64,000 nt of DNA from Mytilisepta virgata. Taxonomy: Eukaryota; Mollusca; Bivalvia; Mytilida; Mytilidae. Positions 32,576 through 44,849 of the stretch are shown here, one piece after another; position 1 is the first letter of the stretch, and each line of letters starts with the position of its first letter. Location: positions 93,021,539 through 93,085,538 of the forward strand of contig CM051519.1 in assembly GCA_028015205.1 (NCBI GenBank), in the 5' to 3' direction. Under the pieces are notes generated by a model. That model ran no database searches and was not told the origin of the DNA. It was given only the letters and a program-made list of their open reading frames with translations. Both the position numbers and the translations under genes were made by a program.

Positions 32576-34353
32576 TAAGCAAGTTTCATATATTTGTCAG
32601 TTACTAGTCTTTGTATGAAAACAAACCCAATCTCCAAAAAGTACAGCGTGCATTTCTTTTAATTCGAACTTTTTTTTTTTTTTTTTTTAATTAGTACTAT
32701 TAAATTGGTAGACGAGGTATGCGTGCGGCAACGATTATTTTAAACACGACTGTAAAAATCATACCGATATTTTTATACAAATAAAGAAATTATGTTGTTT
32801 ATTTTTATACGCCAGTCTTCTTCTCTATGAATTGACTTCAACTAGGGAACACCAAGATTGAAGATCTTGTATTAATATTCGTAAGTTCAAATACGTGCTC
32901 CTATACAAGTATACACACATGCACTTTGTGATAAATACAACAGTAAGAATAAAATCACAGATAGACTACATATACCTCACTTATGTCGCAGATGGTTTTA
33001 TTTTTACTATAAAATCTAAGAGAACACAAACCTAATGAAACCAATAGGAACCCAGTCCTTAGCAAGGAAGAAGAAGAAGAAAAAAAAATGAATTGCCAGA
33101 GCGGAATTTCATCATTGTGCGGAGTTCCGTTTTGTACTTTACCTGTTGTGACGTATCCAAACATGAATATCGTCAAGGAAAACACATAATAAATTAAACA
33201 TTTGTAGAAAGTTAAAAACATAATTTAGAAGACAAAGTAAGTATTTTGATTAATTGGAAGGAAACAGGTTATGTCAAATCATATTCGGTGTTAAAATAAT
33301 TTTATTTATTTAAGGTTTGCCTGGTCGTTTGAGGGATATATTTGCAAACTTTAATACCACTCCGGCGTCTCCGCACTCGGCCGACTTATCTTGACGACTC
33401 GAGTGGTCATTTTCGAGACGAAAATACTACACCGCCCTTCCCTGAAAATGATACATCTGTTCAGAACATGATTGTTTCTTTCGGGAGACCATTTTACTTT
33501 AAAATGGAAAAAAAAAATTTCAAGGTTGGGGGGGGGGGGGGGGGAGACATAGTTATGAAACTGCCTTCAATATATATGGCTCTGAGTCGAAATACTAAAC
33601 ATAATCCTGATGATCAGCTTTTTTCAAATGTTTGGAAAGAAAATTTGCATTTGTTCAACAAGGTTACATCTCACATTGTCTGTGGTGATGTCAGATATTA
33701 TGCAATAATCAATGAATTGTATACAGAAAACAGAACAGTTGTTCAAATGACAACATCAGTGCGAAAGGCATTAATAACTAACATTGTACAGATAAAAGAG
33801 GGAAAAGTTACAGTTCAAATTTTTATCAGTATTTTAGCTATTATTGAGATTTTCCCCAAAATGGCCTTTCAGTTTAGATGGGACACAGTAGGCACAAATT
33901 ATCATTGTTTTCAGAAAAGTAATAACTTTGTTTTGAATACAATAAGATTTATAAGATATACAATAATGAAATGTTTTTTTTTTCTGAACTTCAAAAAAGT
34001 TCAAAACCATCTCAGTATTACACAATGCTATATGAAATATTTGGTATGTAAAGTAAATATTCATGATTGATGGAAGTTTTATAATGTTGGTAATACTTGG
34101 ATTACAGTCGGAACAGTATCACATTATTTTAAATCAATTTAAAATGACTTACTTTACATAGATCATAACAATATTGATACGTGAAAAATGAATTCAGGTT
34201 AATTGTGTCTCTTACATTAACTGCAACTCTTTTTTTTAGGGAATATATCAAAAACTTCAACATTGAAACTTTTAACTTCTAACACTACCAGTCTTTCAAT
34301 TTGATTTTGGTGATTAAGGCTAATTTCATAATTTTATTTTCTTAGTTCTCAGA

Positions 34354-34485
34354 ATGGCTACACAGTCGGAACCTAAATCGATGACACGTGCAAAACATTG
34401 GTCAGATGAAGTAGAGGAGGCATACAGATTTCAAGTCGCTGGGTACAGAGATGCAATAGAATATCAGAAGATACAAAAAATAGAT
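34354..34485 (+). CDS. MEIG1: MEIG1 exon 1
   Basis: 44 codons from the ATG at 34354 to GAT|GTATGT. This is the only copy of exon 1 in the window, and it lies outside the duplicated arms. A likely acceptor (TTTTCTTAG, 34337-34345) precedes the ATG, so there is probably an upstream non-coding exon. Confidence 0.92.
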
Positions 34486-36445
34486 GTATGTAGAATAAAT
34501 AGAATAGAATAGAGAATGAAAACAGTATCAAAGAGACAACATCCCGACTAAAAGAGCAGAAAACATCTCAAGGCTACCAATGGATCTTCAACACAGCAAA
34601 AAATCTCCCAGAGGTGGGCTTCAGCTGGCCCCTAAACAATAATGTATACTAGTTCAGCAAAATGGACGGCACACTAAACTCTGAAACATAAAAATGAACC
34701 AAACTTAAAAAAACACACAAGACTAACAAAGGCCAGAGGTTCCTGACTTGGGACAGGCACAAAAATGCAGCAGGGTAAAACATGTTTTGTGAGATCTCAA
34801 CCCTCCCCCTATACCTCTAGCCAATTTGGATATACAAACACACAGTAAAACTCACTGAGTCCGAAGTTAAAAAAGGTAACAGAAGAAACTAAGCAAAATG
34901 ACATTGATCAATATATATTAACAAAGAGTATTGAAACACAGCATAAGACCAAATTGAAATATATATATGTATTTGTAAAATTAGGGTCTCTCTACCGACT
35001 CTTAAAGTTATTTTTGTGCCTACCCCAAAGTTTTATTGACATTTTTATACAAGCACCATTAAAATCCTTAAATTCCTGTGATATGAACAAGGTGAAGAAA
35101 CTTTGCAAAATAAAAAAAATATCCACCTACCATAGCATTAAACTCAAATGTGAAACAAACTTATTTTTATGCCCTGGTACGAATGTGGCTGGGGCATTTA
35201 GATTTACCCTTGTCTGCCGTATGTACGTCCCGATTCGGTTAAGTTTTGTGTTTACCTCCATTTCTGAGAAACCTATAGTAATATATCAATGATATTTCAC
35301 CACTACAGTTCTCTTGTATAGTGCAACACCGTTCAGCAACATTTGGGTCACTATGACTTACACTTCACACTTCAGTGACTTTGGTTAAGTTTTGCATTTA
35401 GGTTCATATCTCAGAAACCTATAGTAATATATCAATGATATTTCACCACTACAGTCCTTTTGTATAGTACAATCCAGTTCAGCAACACATTTTGTTGCTA
35501 TGACCTACATTTCATGCTTCAGTGACTTTGGTTAAGTTTTGCATTTAGGTTAATTTCTCAGAAACCTATAGTAATATATCAATGATATTTCACCACTACA
35601 GCCCTCTTGTATAGTTCAGCAACACTTGGGCAGTTTTTAGGGCGGGGCATCCGTGTCTTATAGACACATTTTCTAGTTTAATTTGGCCTTAACATAGCAT
35701 TGTGAATTGACCAATTTTGATTTAGGTCTATTGGCAAAATAACCTCTGTCACCACACATAGTGCAGTGCAGAAATTTTTATTTTGCACCACATGTTGACG
35801 TTATTTTTTAATGACTTAAAAAAATATAACGATCAACTATTAAAGGAACTTTAAGGGGAGAAAATACATGTGAACATTACCTGGTCGTCAATATCATGAG
35901 TAGTATAACATTGAGCAGATATTATTTTTTTTGTAATTTAATTTGTAGCATATATAGTTCAGTAACATAACAGTAAAACCATACCCCAGGTACATGTCCT
36001 AAATTTTATAAAACCATGTTAAACTATTTTTGATATTTCTCTGGGGCATCCGAATGTTTGAAGAAGGAATTCATTAAACGATAACGTAATGATTATAAGT
36101 CTGAAATTAACATATCCTAAGTTATGATATCTAGAATTTTAATTATTTTGGATACAAAAACAGATAAATGTTTTAATACTGAGCCGTTGCCTAAAGAGCC
36201 CCTTGCAATCTGAAATGGTTCATATTTGACATATTAAGTAGGGATACGCTTGTTTCAGAGTTGAAAGATACATATGATATGTCCCATATTTTTATCATCA
36301 TGTGTTCATATTTTAGATTGACAGGTGGCCACATAATGGATATGTGAAGAAACTGAAAAGAAAGGATGGCTGTTTTTATTATTACGATAAAACAAGGGAG
36401 TGTCCAGATAAGGATATAGCAAAGTGCAAATTATATGCGTATTGA
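34354..36445 (+). CDS. MEIG1: MEIG1 (meiosis expressed gene 1) homologue, two coding exons
   Basis: Exons 34354-34485 and 36317-36445 join in phase 0 to 86 residues, against 88 in mammals. The protein reads [10 protein letters not shown] at the start, then [62 protein letters not shown] and KLYAY. The AK-W-E--YRF--AGYRD-EY and DRWP--GYVKKL pattern is diagnostic of MEIG1. In mammals MEIG1 binds PACRG and is needed for manchette transport and sperm flagellum assembly. A ciliary role here is inferred. The donor is GTATGT at 34486 and the acceptor TTTTAG at 36311-36316. The intron holds a Helitron-like element, and its 3' part plus exon 2 belong to the right arm of the inverted duplication. Confidence 0.93.
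34486..36316 (+). other. MEIG1 intron
   Basis: Bases 34500-35160 hold the AACATCCCGACTAAAAGAGC-type interspersed sequence. The second-family Helitron-like element is at 35161-35679, and the right duplication arm starts at 35773. No separate gene is seen. Confidence 0.8.
35161..35679 (+). mobile_element. Second Helitron-like family, in MEIG1 intron
   Basis: Begins TTATTTTTATGCCCTGG and has three ~150-bp subrepeats, each with AAACCTATAGTAATATATC. It ends with the hairpin GTGTCT-TAT-AGACAC (35653-35667) and then CATTTTCTAGTT, i.e. hairpin plus CTAG. The intact end supports Helitron affinity better than in the other family. Confidence 0.65.
36317..36445 (+). CDS. MEIG1: MEIG1 exon 2
   Basis: 42 codons and TGA, ending KCKLYAY. 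Duplicated in inverse at 4012-4140 with three substitutions, one of them changing the penultimate Ala to Val. Confidence 0.93.
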   Translation: MDRWPHNGYVKKLKRKDGCFYYYDKTRECPDKDIAKCKLYAY

Positions 36446-37067
36446 TGTGCTGATTTTAATATATGGATTTATGAAGTATACATCTGCTTTTAAGACTGCC
36501 AGCTAGTTCTTCAATACTGCACTTGGTTTTGTATTGATGTTATTTTTGACATAAGTATATTATTTGACAATTTACATGTATGTTTTTAGACTTGAATGTC
36601 TTTTATTTTTTTATATCAATCACTTGTATTATTGTAAGAGAATGTTTGACCTCATTTGAAATGAAATGTATTTGAACTGTTGGTGGAAAAGTTGTTGTTG
36701 AAACAATACAATCTTATTAATATATTTTTTTGTTATTCATTTGATTTATATTTTATTTATTCTGTTTCTGTATTCAAATTGAAAAAAAGATAGTAAAACT
36801 TTTTTAAAGTGAAATTAAAATTATTTATTTCTGTGTAAACAAAGTGTTTTTAAATCAGCCAATGTGTGAGTCATTATAATGTCATAAGTATAAATAAACA
36901 TAAAAAGTCATGAAGTCATATGAAGGTGATATAAACTTTTTTTTAATAAACATAATTTTGATTTCTTGTAGTTATTCTGTATATAACTGTGTGTGTTGTA
37001 TAACACTAGCCCTCGGTGTAAATTATGAACTTTCTGCTGGGTTCAGGTGAGCAGTTGTCATCAATTT

Positions 37068-38734
37068 TTAGCTCACCTGGCCAATAGGCCATGTGAGCTT
37101 ATGTCATCACTTTGTGTCCATCGTCCATTGTCTGTCAGGTGTAAACTTATCACATTTTTAGCACACCGGACCCAAAGGGTCAAGTGAGCTATACTCAACA
37201 CTTGGTGTCCGATAATTTTTACAAAAATCCTCTCTCTGAAACTACTGGGCCAAACGGAACCAAACTTGGCCACAAGCATCATTAGGGTATTTAGTTTAAA
37301 AATGTGTCCAATGACCCCACCTGCCAACCAACATGGCGGACATGGCTAAAAATAGAACATAGGGGTAGACTGCAGTTTTTGTCTGATATCTCAAAATAAA
37401 GAATTTAGAGCAAAATGACGTAAAAATGTTCATCAGGTCAAGGTCTACCTGCCATGAAATTTTCAGACGAATTGGTCAACCCTTTGTTGGGTTATTGCCC
37501 CTGAATTGTTAATTTTAAGGAAATTTTGCAGTTTTAGGTTATTATCTTGAATATTATTATAGATAAAGACAAACTGTAAACCTCAAAAATTTTCAAGAGA
37601 GTAAGATCTACAAATAAGTCAACATGACCAAAATCATTGATAGACCCCTTGTAGGAGGATTTGCCCTTTAAAGATGGCATCCAGCGTAAACTTTCCTTTA
37701 AAGATCTTCTCCTCTGAAACCACTGGGCCAATTGAGACCAAACTTTGGTGAAATAGTCCTTGGGTGGCCCCCTTCCAAAAGTATATCTGGCATCCCCAAC
37801 TTCCAATCGACATGGCTGCTGTTACTAAAAAAGGGAAGGGAGGGGGGGGGGGGGTTGAATTTCAAAAATATTTTTCTACGAAACCACATTGCCAATTGGA
37901 ACCAAAGTTCTCTTTCAGGAATTTAACTGTTAACCAAGATGGCCGCCACAGCCAAATTTAGTTTAACGTAGGACCCTATGGGAAATTCACACAAAAATCT
38001 GCTTGTCTGAAACCACTAAGCCAATTAGAACTAGACTTGATAGTAATGGTCTTTAGATGGTCCTCTTTCAGAATTTTGTCCGATGACCTGGACTGTTAAC
38101 CAAGATGCCCACCACAGCCGAACTTAGTTTAACATAGGGCCCTATGGGAAAATTCATTGAAAAATCTTCTTGGCTGAAACCACTTGACATATTGTAGCCA
38201 AACTTGACAGCAATGGTCCTCAGGGGGTGCTCTTTCAGAAATATGTCCGATTTCATGGACTGTGAACCAAGATGGCCGCCACAGCCGAACTTAGTTTAAC
38301 ATAGGACCCTATTGGAATTTCACTCAAAAATCTTCTCGTCTGAAACTACTGAGCCAATTGGAACTCAACTTGGCAGCATTGGTCCTCTTTCAGAAATATG
38401 TCAGTTCACCGGGATTGTCAACCAAGATGGCCCCCACGCCGAACTTAGTTAAAAATAGGACCCAATAGGAAATTCATTTAAAAATCTTCTTGTCTGAAAC
38501 CACTTAGTCAGTTGGATGAAGACTTAGCAGAAATGGTCCTTAGATGGTTCTCTTTTAGAAATGTGTCCATTGACCTAGACTGTCAACTAAGACGACTGCC
38601 ACAGCTGAACTTAGTTTAACAGAGAACCCTATAGAAAAACCAGCCAAATTCACTTCAACACTTAAATTTTTAGTCCTGCTCAAGGTGAAAAGTTAAATCC
38701 AGTTGAGTGATACAGGCTCTTGAGAGCCTCTAGT
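37068..38734 (+). mobile_element. Complete Helitron-like element
   Basis: 5' end TTAGCTCACCTGGCCAATAG with a facing CATGTGAGCT, then a unique leader and ~190-bp subrepeats (about 37900-38640). It ends in hairpin AGGCTCTTGAGAGCCT plus CTAG at 38730-38733. It is the mirror of 1702-3405 and the best-preserved full copy in the window. A G run is at 37842-37853. Confidence 0.65.
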
Positions 38735-39489
38735 TATCTTCTCCTCTGAAACTACATGCCAGATTGTAACCAAAGCTGACAAGAATGATGTATGGAAGGA
38801 CCTACAAAGTTTTCACCTTTAGTTCTAGTCCAGAGGCCATCTTTGATTTTGATTGGCCAATTTTCAAAAATCTCCTCTGAAATTATATTATGAAATGTTC
38901 TGAAACATTGTAGGATTGATGACAGCAATACCCTCTACACACTTTTCACTTTTGGTTGAGATTCATATGCTAACTCGACAGCTGCAGCTGCTAAAAGTTT
39001 CCACAGAAACAATATGGGAAATGTTTTATTGCCCAGGAACTAATAGGCAGATTGTAACCAAAGTTGGTAGAAATGATGTATGGAATATGGAAGGACAGAC
39101 GCAAATGATCTACCTTTGGTTCTAGTTGGATGAACAAAATGTTCATCAGAGGCCATCAGGAATCTCGTATTGAAGGACAAATGAGTAACCCTTTTTTTAG
39201 GTCAAAGGTCAAATGTTAAGGTCACTTAGCCTTGTAGATACTAAAGAGATTACACTTTCAAATGGGGTAATAAAAAGCCAGGTGAGCGATACAGGTGCAG
39301 GTGAGCCTCTGTTGTAGGTTAATTTTAACATTTTAGTCTAACCTCTGACACCACTGGGCAAAGTGAGAAAACATGTAGTAATATGTATCTTGATACCAAG
39401 ATAACCATATTTTGTATTACATATGACAATATGGGAAATTTTTGAATATAAAAATCCTTTCTTCTTAAACCATTGATACTGTTGGTCTG

Positions 39490-40115
39490 CGTCAGCGCAA
39501 CTCCTTCGAGACCGCTGATTTCGTTCAAATTTTGTAGGATTGTTAGTCAGTTTTTGTACTTGATCCTATTGCACTGCCATTTTGATTCGACAAATTTTGC
39601 TGGCGTTAATAACTTTTTCCTGTCTGTCCGTCACAGTTATTTTGTGATCACAACTCCTCTTAGACCGCTGTTCGGATTTCGTTCAAATTTTGTAGTATTG
39701 TTAGTCTCCTTTTGTACTTGATCTTATTGCACCGCGATTTTGATTCGACAAATTTTACGGGAGTTATGGGACTTTAACTTTTTTCTGCATTCGACACCAT
39801 ATGAACACTTTGTGGACGCAATTCCTCTGAGACCGCTGATCGGATTTCGTTCAAATTTTGTAGGGTTGTTAGTCTCCTTTTGTATTTGATCTTATTGCAT
39901 CGCAATTTTGATTCGACAAATTTTACGGGAGTTAGGGACTTTTTGTGCATGTGACACTACAGGAACACTTTGTGTTGTACTGCATTTTTTTTTAATTATG
40001 TGTTGACATCCATACTGTGCCGCCATTTCAATAATATTTTGTATATCTTGTGGGGGCTTCGACTTTTCTCTGCGGCGGGGGACATATGGCTACGTGTAGC
40101 AATCTTGTTTGTATT
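39490..40115 (+). repeat. Third tandem-repeat family
   Basis: Three ~165-bp units share CGCAACTCCT..GAGACCGCTGA, TTCGTTCAAATTTTGTAG and TTTTGATTCGACAAATTTT. They are followed by GGACATATGGCTACGTGTAG, a tail-like end. It begins within six bases of the outer edge of the duplication arm. Confidence 0.65.
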
Positions 40116-40374
40116 GGTGGAGGCAAAGATTTGAAAAAAAGCAGATAGACTCGAAAATGTAGTGAAAAAAAATTGCAGGCTGAACTAAATGACTATCACC
40201 TGGAATGAAATAGTAGAGTATGAAAAAATAGTCTGACTTGTGGGGAAAAAAAAGAACATGATCACTAGTGGAATGGTTTCACCCATACATCATATATCCC
40301 AAACACTCTATATCAATAATTTTCACACTTAGTCCAGTACAAATTGATTAATAAAAAATTTTAAAAAGTTTTTT

Positions 40375-41913
40375 TCCAGTTCACCAGGTCCATGTGAGCT
40401 ATTGCCATCAGTTGCCGTCTGTTGTCGTCCGTCATCTGCCAGCTTTTACATTTTAATCTTCACTGAAACCATTTATTCAATGTCCTTAACTTAAATGGAA
40501 TGGTCCTTGGTTGGTTCCCTTCCAAATTTGTGTATAGGTGTCTGAACCTCTGATACGGGTACTGTTATTAAAAATCAACAATTAAAAAAAAACACTGGTG
40601 CAACCGAAACCCAACTTTGATGAAATGGTTTTTAGGTGATCCCCTTTCCGAAATACGTCCAGGGGTCCAGACGTCAGTCCAATATATGGCCGCTGTTATT
40701 TAAAAAAAAAATAGAAAAAAAATAAGCGAAAAATATTTAAAAAATATTCTCTGAAACTACTCGGGAATTGAGACCAAATTTTGATGGAATGGTCCTTAGG
40801 GGTCCACTTTCAAAGTTCTGTCCGGACCTATGACCAACACAGCTGTTGTTACTAATAACAGAAAAATCAACAAAAAACATTTCGCTGTGTCTCTGAAACA
40901 ACTTGGGCAATGGAGACCAAACTTTGATGGAACGGTTCTTAGGTAGCCCCCATTAAAATTTGGGTAAAGGATTCTGGACTTGTAACCGATTAGAAAAAAT
41001 AGTATTTAAAAATATACTCCTCTGCAACTCGTTTGCCAATTAAGGATGATCGCTGGTCTAATGGGAAATAAAAAGGATTTGAAATAAGTGTTTTAGTTTG
41101 AGAGAACATATGAATAGTAAACAAATAAGCAAGAAAAAAATATAGGTTCATGTGCTCATTTTAGAGCTATAAGGCCTTGAAAATTTGCAGGAAATGGGTT
41201 CTATGGATTTTTCATTGTCTTTGCATTGACAACTTCAGTCTCTCAAAGATGTATGAAAAAATAAAAAGGATTTCATAAAATTTTGTCAAATACCATTTTA
41301 AGGTATATGTGATTGAATTATAAAAGAAAACGTGGGGGTTCATGGGAAAAAAAATCATGTTTAAGAAATGGATAAAACACGAGGATTCCGAAAATCTGAC
41401 AAAAAGACCAAAACATGACCAGCGAGCATCCTTAAGACCAAACTTTTAATGGAATATACCCGGGGTGGCCCCATTCAAATTTTTGTCTATAGTGCAGACC
41501 ACTGACCAATGTTGTTGCCGTTACTAAATAGAGAAAAATGGAGGAAAATCACCTTCTCTGAAACCACATGACCCGTTTGGATCAAATTTTGAAAGAATTG
41601 TCCTTATCAATTTTATTTCCAAAGGTCTGGAGCTTGGAAAAATGTGGTCATTGTTACTAAAAATAGTCAAAAATCAAATTTATGTCTAACAATCTGAATT
41701 CTTGAAACTACTATTCAGGGGTAATTTAGACAAAGCTGGTTGATTTGTCATTATATGAATGTCTTTCAAAATGTTGACCAGGGTTATGACCATTGAGCAG
41801 TATGTCACTATTGAAAACAAGAGCGAAAAGGACCGATGTTGTTTAATTAATTTTTATGATGTTTGAAATTAAATGCAAATGAGTGATACAGCCCGCTGGA
41901 GGATCTTCTAGTT
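40375..41913 (+). mobile_element. Diverged Helitron-like element
   Basis: Begins AGTTCACCAGGTCCATGTGAGC, carries degenerate ~190-bp units (GGTCCTTAGG.. AGACCAAACTTTGATGG), and ends GAGGATCTTCTAGTTTT at about 41898-41914. A TTAA-flanked MITE is nested at 41044-41431. Confidence 0.6.
41044..41431. mobile_element. MITE with TTAA target duplication
   Basis: Ends GGATGATCGCTGGTC (left) and GACCAGCGAGCATCC (right) are inverted repeats, flanked by TTAA at 41040-41043 and 41432-41435. The TTAA duplication is piggyBac-like. There is no transposase. A related left end (GGATGTTCGCTGGTC) occurs at 45155. Confidence 0.7.
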
Positions 41914-42092
41914 TTTTCCTCTAGTAGGCTGTATACGCCATAAGGGCACCACAAGGGATGCCGAAGATCTATATGTGGTCATGGTAGATTACTATGATAT
42001 ATATATACAAATACATGTATGACTTCCTATATTATCATCAAACTATAGCTGATATATGTAACCCAGTTGGTTAACTCAATTCGGAGAAAAAC

Positions 42093-42450
42093 CGCCTCGG
42101 TGGTCTCGTGGTAGCGTGCTCACCCCGAGTGCGGAAGGTCGCGGGTTCGATCCCCGGCCAGGTCAAAACAAAGACATTAAAATTGGTATTTGCTGCTTCT
42201 CCGCCAAGCACGCACGCGGCATCTAGGAGTAAGAGCAAAGACTGGTCGGCTCGGAGTCAGTATAATGTGTCCGAGTGAGGTGATATGTCTTCCTGCGGAC
42301 AGTTACCTCGTGAGCTAGCACATTAAAAATCCGACTTAGCTTGTCCGTCTAGTACAAAGCAGGGATCATATTCATATCATATCAACATGTTCTCGTCCTG
42401 ACATGCATCTGGTTGCCACTGGACGTTAAACAATAATTCATCTATCCATA
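42093..42450 (+). mobile_element. tRNA-derived SINE
   Basis: The tRNA-like head GCCTCGGTGGTCTCGTGGTA with box B GGTTCGATCCCC (42143-42154) is followed by a long body (CCGAGTGAGGTGATATGTC, CTTCCTGCGGACAG, GTGAGCTAGCACATTAAAAA, GTCTAGTACAAAGCA, CTCGTCCTGACATG) and a tail CCACTGGACGTTAAACAATA. The acceptor stem is mispaired, so this is not a functional tRNA gene. The body resembles the conserved central domain of metazoan SINEs common in bivalves. Confidence 0.85.
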
Positions 42451-42778
42451 CAATTCGAAGAAATTGCCAAAGAATCAAAATCTTAACCGACTGGCACATT
42501 AAAACGAGTACCGTGGTCTCCGTATGATTCATGTCTTACAGTTAAGCATATTAGTTGGAAGATATATGACGAATATATGGTATATAGCTGGTTGGCTTTT
42601 GTCAATTTTCTTGAGGTCAAAGCAAGTTAATTCTATGTTTGGCGTCAGCGCCCGCATTGGATTTTCTTCATTTCTTTATAAAACAAACAAGTTAATTTTT
42701 TGTGTATTTGCCGATAAAATCCAGAAATTGGTCATTGTTCTGTCATTTTAAATGCACTATACATGTAGGTATCATTTG

Positions 42779-43440
42779 AGGTTGCACTCCACAAATTATA
42801 GTACCATTTTCTATGTGAAGTGAGCTAACAAATGTCATGGTCTTGTGCCATCTTCAGAGTAAATAATACCCATATACATATATATATATTCTGAAAGGCC
42901 ATTATGTTAGCATTGTTTCAATCATGATAAATAAGTAAAAAATATCCATGGAAACCTAGTTGGCATAGCAACATTTCAAAAATTTTCATAAAAAAGCTTT
43001 AAAAATGTTAAATTTCACTCCAGTTCTGCTTAAAATTGAGGTCTGATGCAGCGTTTCAATCCAATTGAGACTTAATTTTTCAGATTCTGCATAAAATTCC
43101 ATTACATATGTGGGAAAAAAAGGTTTACTTTTCCGGCTCTTTTTTTCGCAATTTAACTTACCAGTGCAGGTGCCGATTATCACTGTCAAAGTTTTACACA
43201 CCACATGTAAATTCTCAAGTCCCAGTTTATGACCTCCCATTACTTTTCAGAAGCAAAATCAGTTAATGTTTTCGTATTTTTTAAAACTAAAATCTATCCT
43301 CTTTCAGTCAATATTACAATTTTGAGGTTAAGACATTTATTATTTATCTATCATGTAGTCAAACTTTACCAACTCTTATAATTAATAAAATTCTGGGGGT
43401 GCATTTCTCTGAAACAAAGATAATTAGTGGAGTGTAACCT
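42779..43440. mobile_element. TIR element copy 1
   Basis: 662 bp with terminal inverted repeats AGGTTGCACTCCAC and GTGGAGTGTAACCT. Nearly identical (about five differences) to 44187-44849. The minus-strand frame at 42986-43240 (MGGHKLGLENLHVV start) is present in both copies, but it differs at its end through a one-base indel, so protein function is not supported. Confidence 0.8.
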
Positions 43441-44186
43441 TAAAGAGTACTTTTATGACTCTTTTATTTAAAAAATGGCCAATTTTATTATTCTTCAGGT
43501 CTTTACGAATTCAAAACTGTCTCATTTATCAAAATATGACTTATAATAAGTAAATAATACCTATTTCAAATATTCATAGTGACTCGGTAAATGGGAAGTA
43601 ATTCACTAAAATTTACAAGAAATTCAGAATGCAAAAATTCTTGTTCTATGGTGACTATTTTGAGCATTTCATCACTTGAAAAGACTTTTTACAAAAATAA
43701 TTTGTTCGATTCAGCTTTTGAATGCACAATCCACCAGCTTTTTACATATATATATTTAGCTTTTCACTAAATGACATGTAGATACTACTACCCCCCCCCC
43801 CCCCCCCTTTTTTTTTCATTTTCACCATATTACTGGTATTATAAATCTTTGGATAAAATTTGCAGACCTATGAATTGTAAGATAATCAAATCAAAATATT
43901 TTTCAATATAAATACTTGTCTCCTTGCATATAAAATGGGTGGTGGAAAGTTTTTTTTTCTCAAAATTACTGCATATAAACTATAGTCCTGCTCTTATGTT
44001 GTATCAATGCGGATTGTTAAAAATACATAATGTGGTTGCTAAGGACATATGAGAACAATCACATGACAAAAGATAGCCTTTATATTTAAATTTTCAACAG
44101 TCAAAAATAAAATCATTAAATAAATGAACAATTTAAAGTATTTCATGGGTATATATTGCACTCTAGGTGGCTACTGATAGCCTTAA
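43441..44186. other. Spacer between the two TIR elements
   Basis: AT-rich, with a poly-C run at about 43790-43807 followed by poly-T. No gene, primer binding site or polypurine tract is seen, so the flanking copies are not LTRs. Confidence 0.6.
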
Positions 44187-44849
44187 AGGTTGCACTCCAC
44201 AAATTATAGTACCATTTTCTATGTGAAGTGAGCTAACAAATGTCATGGTCTTGTGCCATCTTCAGAGTAAATAATACCCATATACATATATATATATTCT
44301 GAAAAGCCATTATGTTAGCATTGTTTCAATCATGATAAATAAATAAAAAATATCCATGGAAACCTAGTTGGCATAGCAACATTTCAAAAATTTTCATAAA
44401 AAAAGCTTTAAAAATGTTAAATTTCACTCCAGTTCGGCTTAAAATTGAGGTCTGATGCAGCGTTTCAATCCAATTGAGACTTAATTTTTCAGATTCTGCA
44501 TAAAATTCCATTACATATGTGGGAAAAAAAGGTTTACTTTTCCGGCTCTTTTTTTCGCAATTTAACTTACCAGTGCAGGTGCCGATTATCACTGTCAAAG
44601 TTTTACACACCACATGTAAATTCTCAAGTCCCAGTTTATGACCTCCCATTACTTTTCAGAAGCAAAATCAGTTAATGTTTTCGTATTTTTTAAAACTAAA
44701 ATCTATCCTCTTTCAGTCAATATTACAATTTTGAGGTTAAGACATTTATTATTTATCTATCATGTAGTCAAACTTTACCAACTCTTATAATTAATAAAAT
44801 TCTGGGGGTGCATTTCTCTGAAACTAAGATAATTAGTGGAGTGTAACCT
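44187..44849. mobile_element. TIR element copy 2
   Basis: 663 bp, same orientation and ends as copy 1. The pair plus the 746-bp spacer is flanked by TGAG (42777-42780 and 44849-44852), compatible with movement as one composite unit. The spacer itself starts and ends with TTAAAG. Confidence 0.8.

Larger units (their letters stand above)
35773..39484. repeat. Right arm of the 3.7-kb inverted duplication
   Basis: Reverse complement of 968-4686. It includes the 3' part of the MEIG1 intron, exon 2 and the 3' flank, a complete Helitron-like element (37068-38734) and the flanking repeat to 39484. The inner edge (AAATTTTTATTTTGCACCAC) is at 35773. Beyond it this side continues normal MEIG1 intron, whereas the left side continues into a gypsy element. 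Confidence 0.93.

Noticed and set aside
33342..34070. 242-residue plus-strand open frame
   Set aside because: Composition is unlike a protein, a poly-G run reads as Gly repeats, and there are no motifs. The MEIG1 exon starts downstream in another frame.
42093..42165. Possible tRNA gene
   Set aside because: Box B is good, but the acceptor stem does not pair and a SINE body follows directly.
42779..44849. LTR retrotransposon with 660-bp LTRs
   Set aside because: No primer binding site, polypurine tract or coding region between the copies, and each copy has its own inverted ends.
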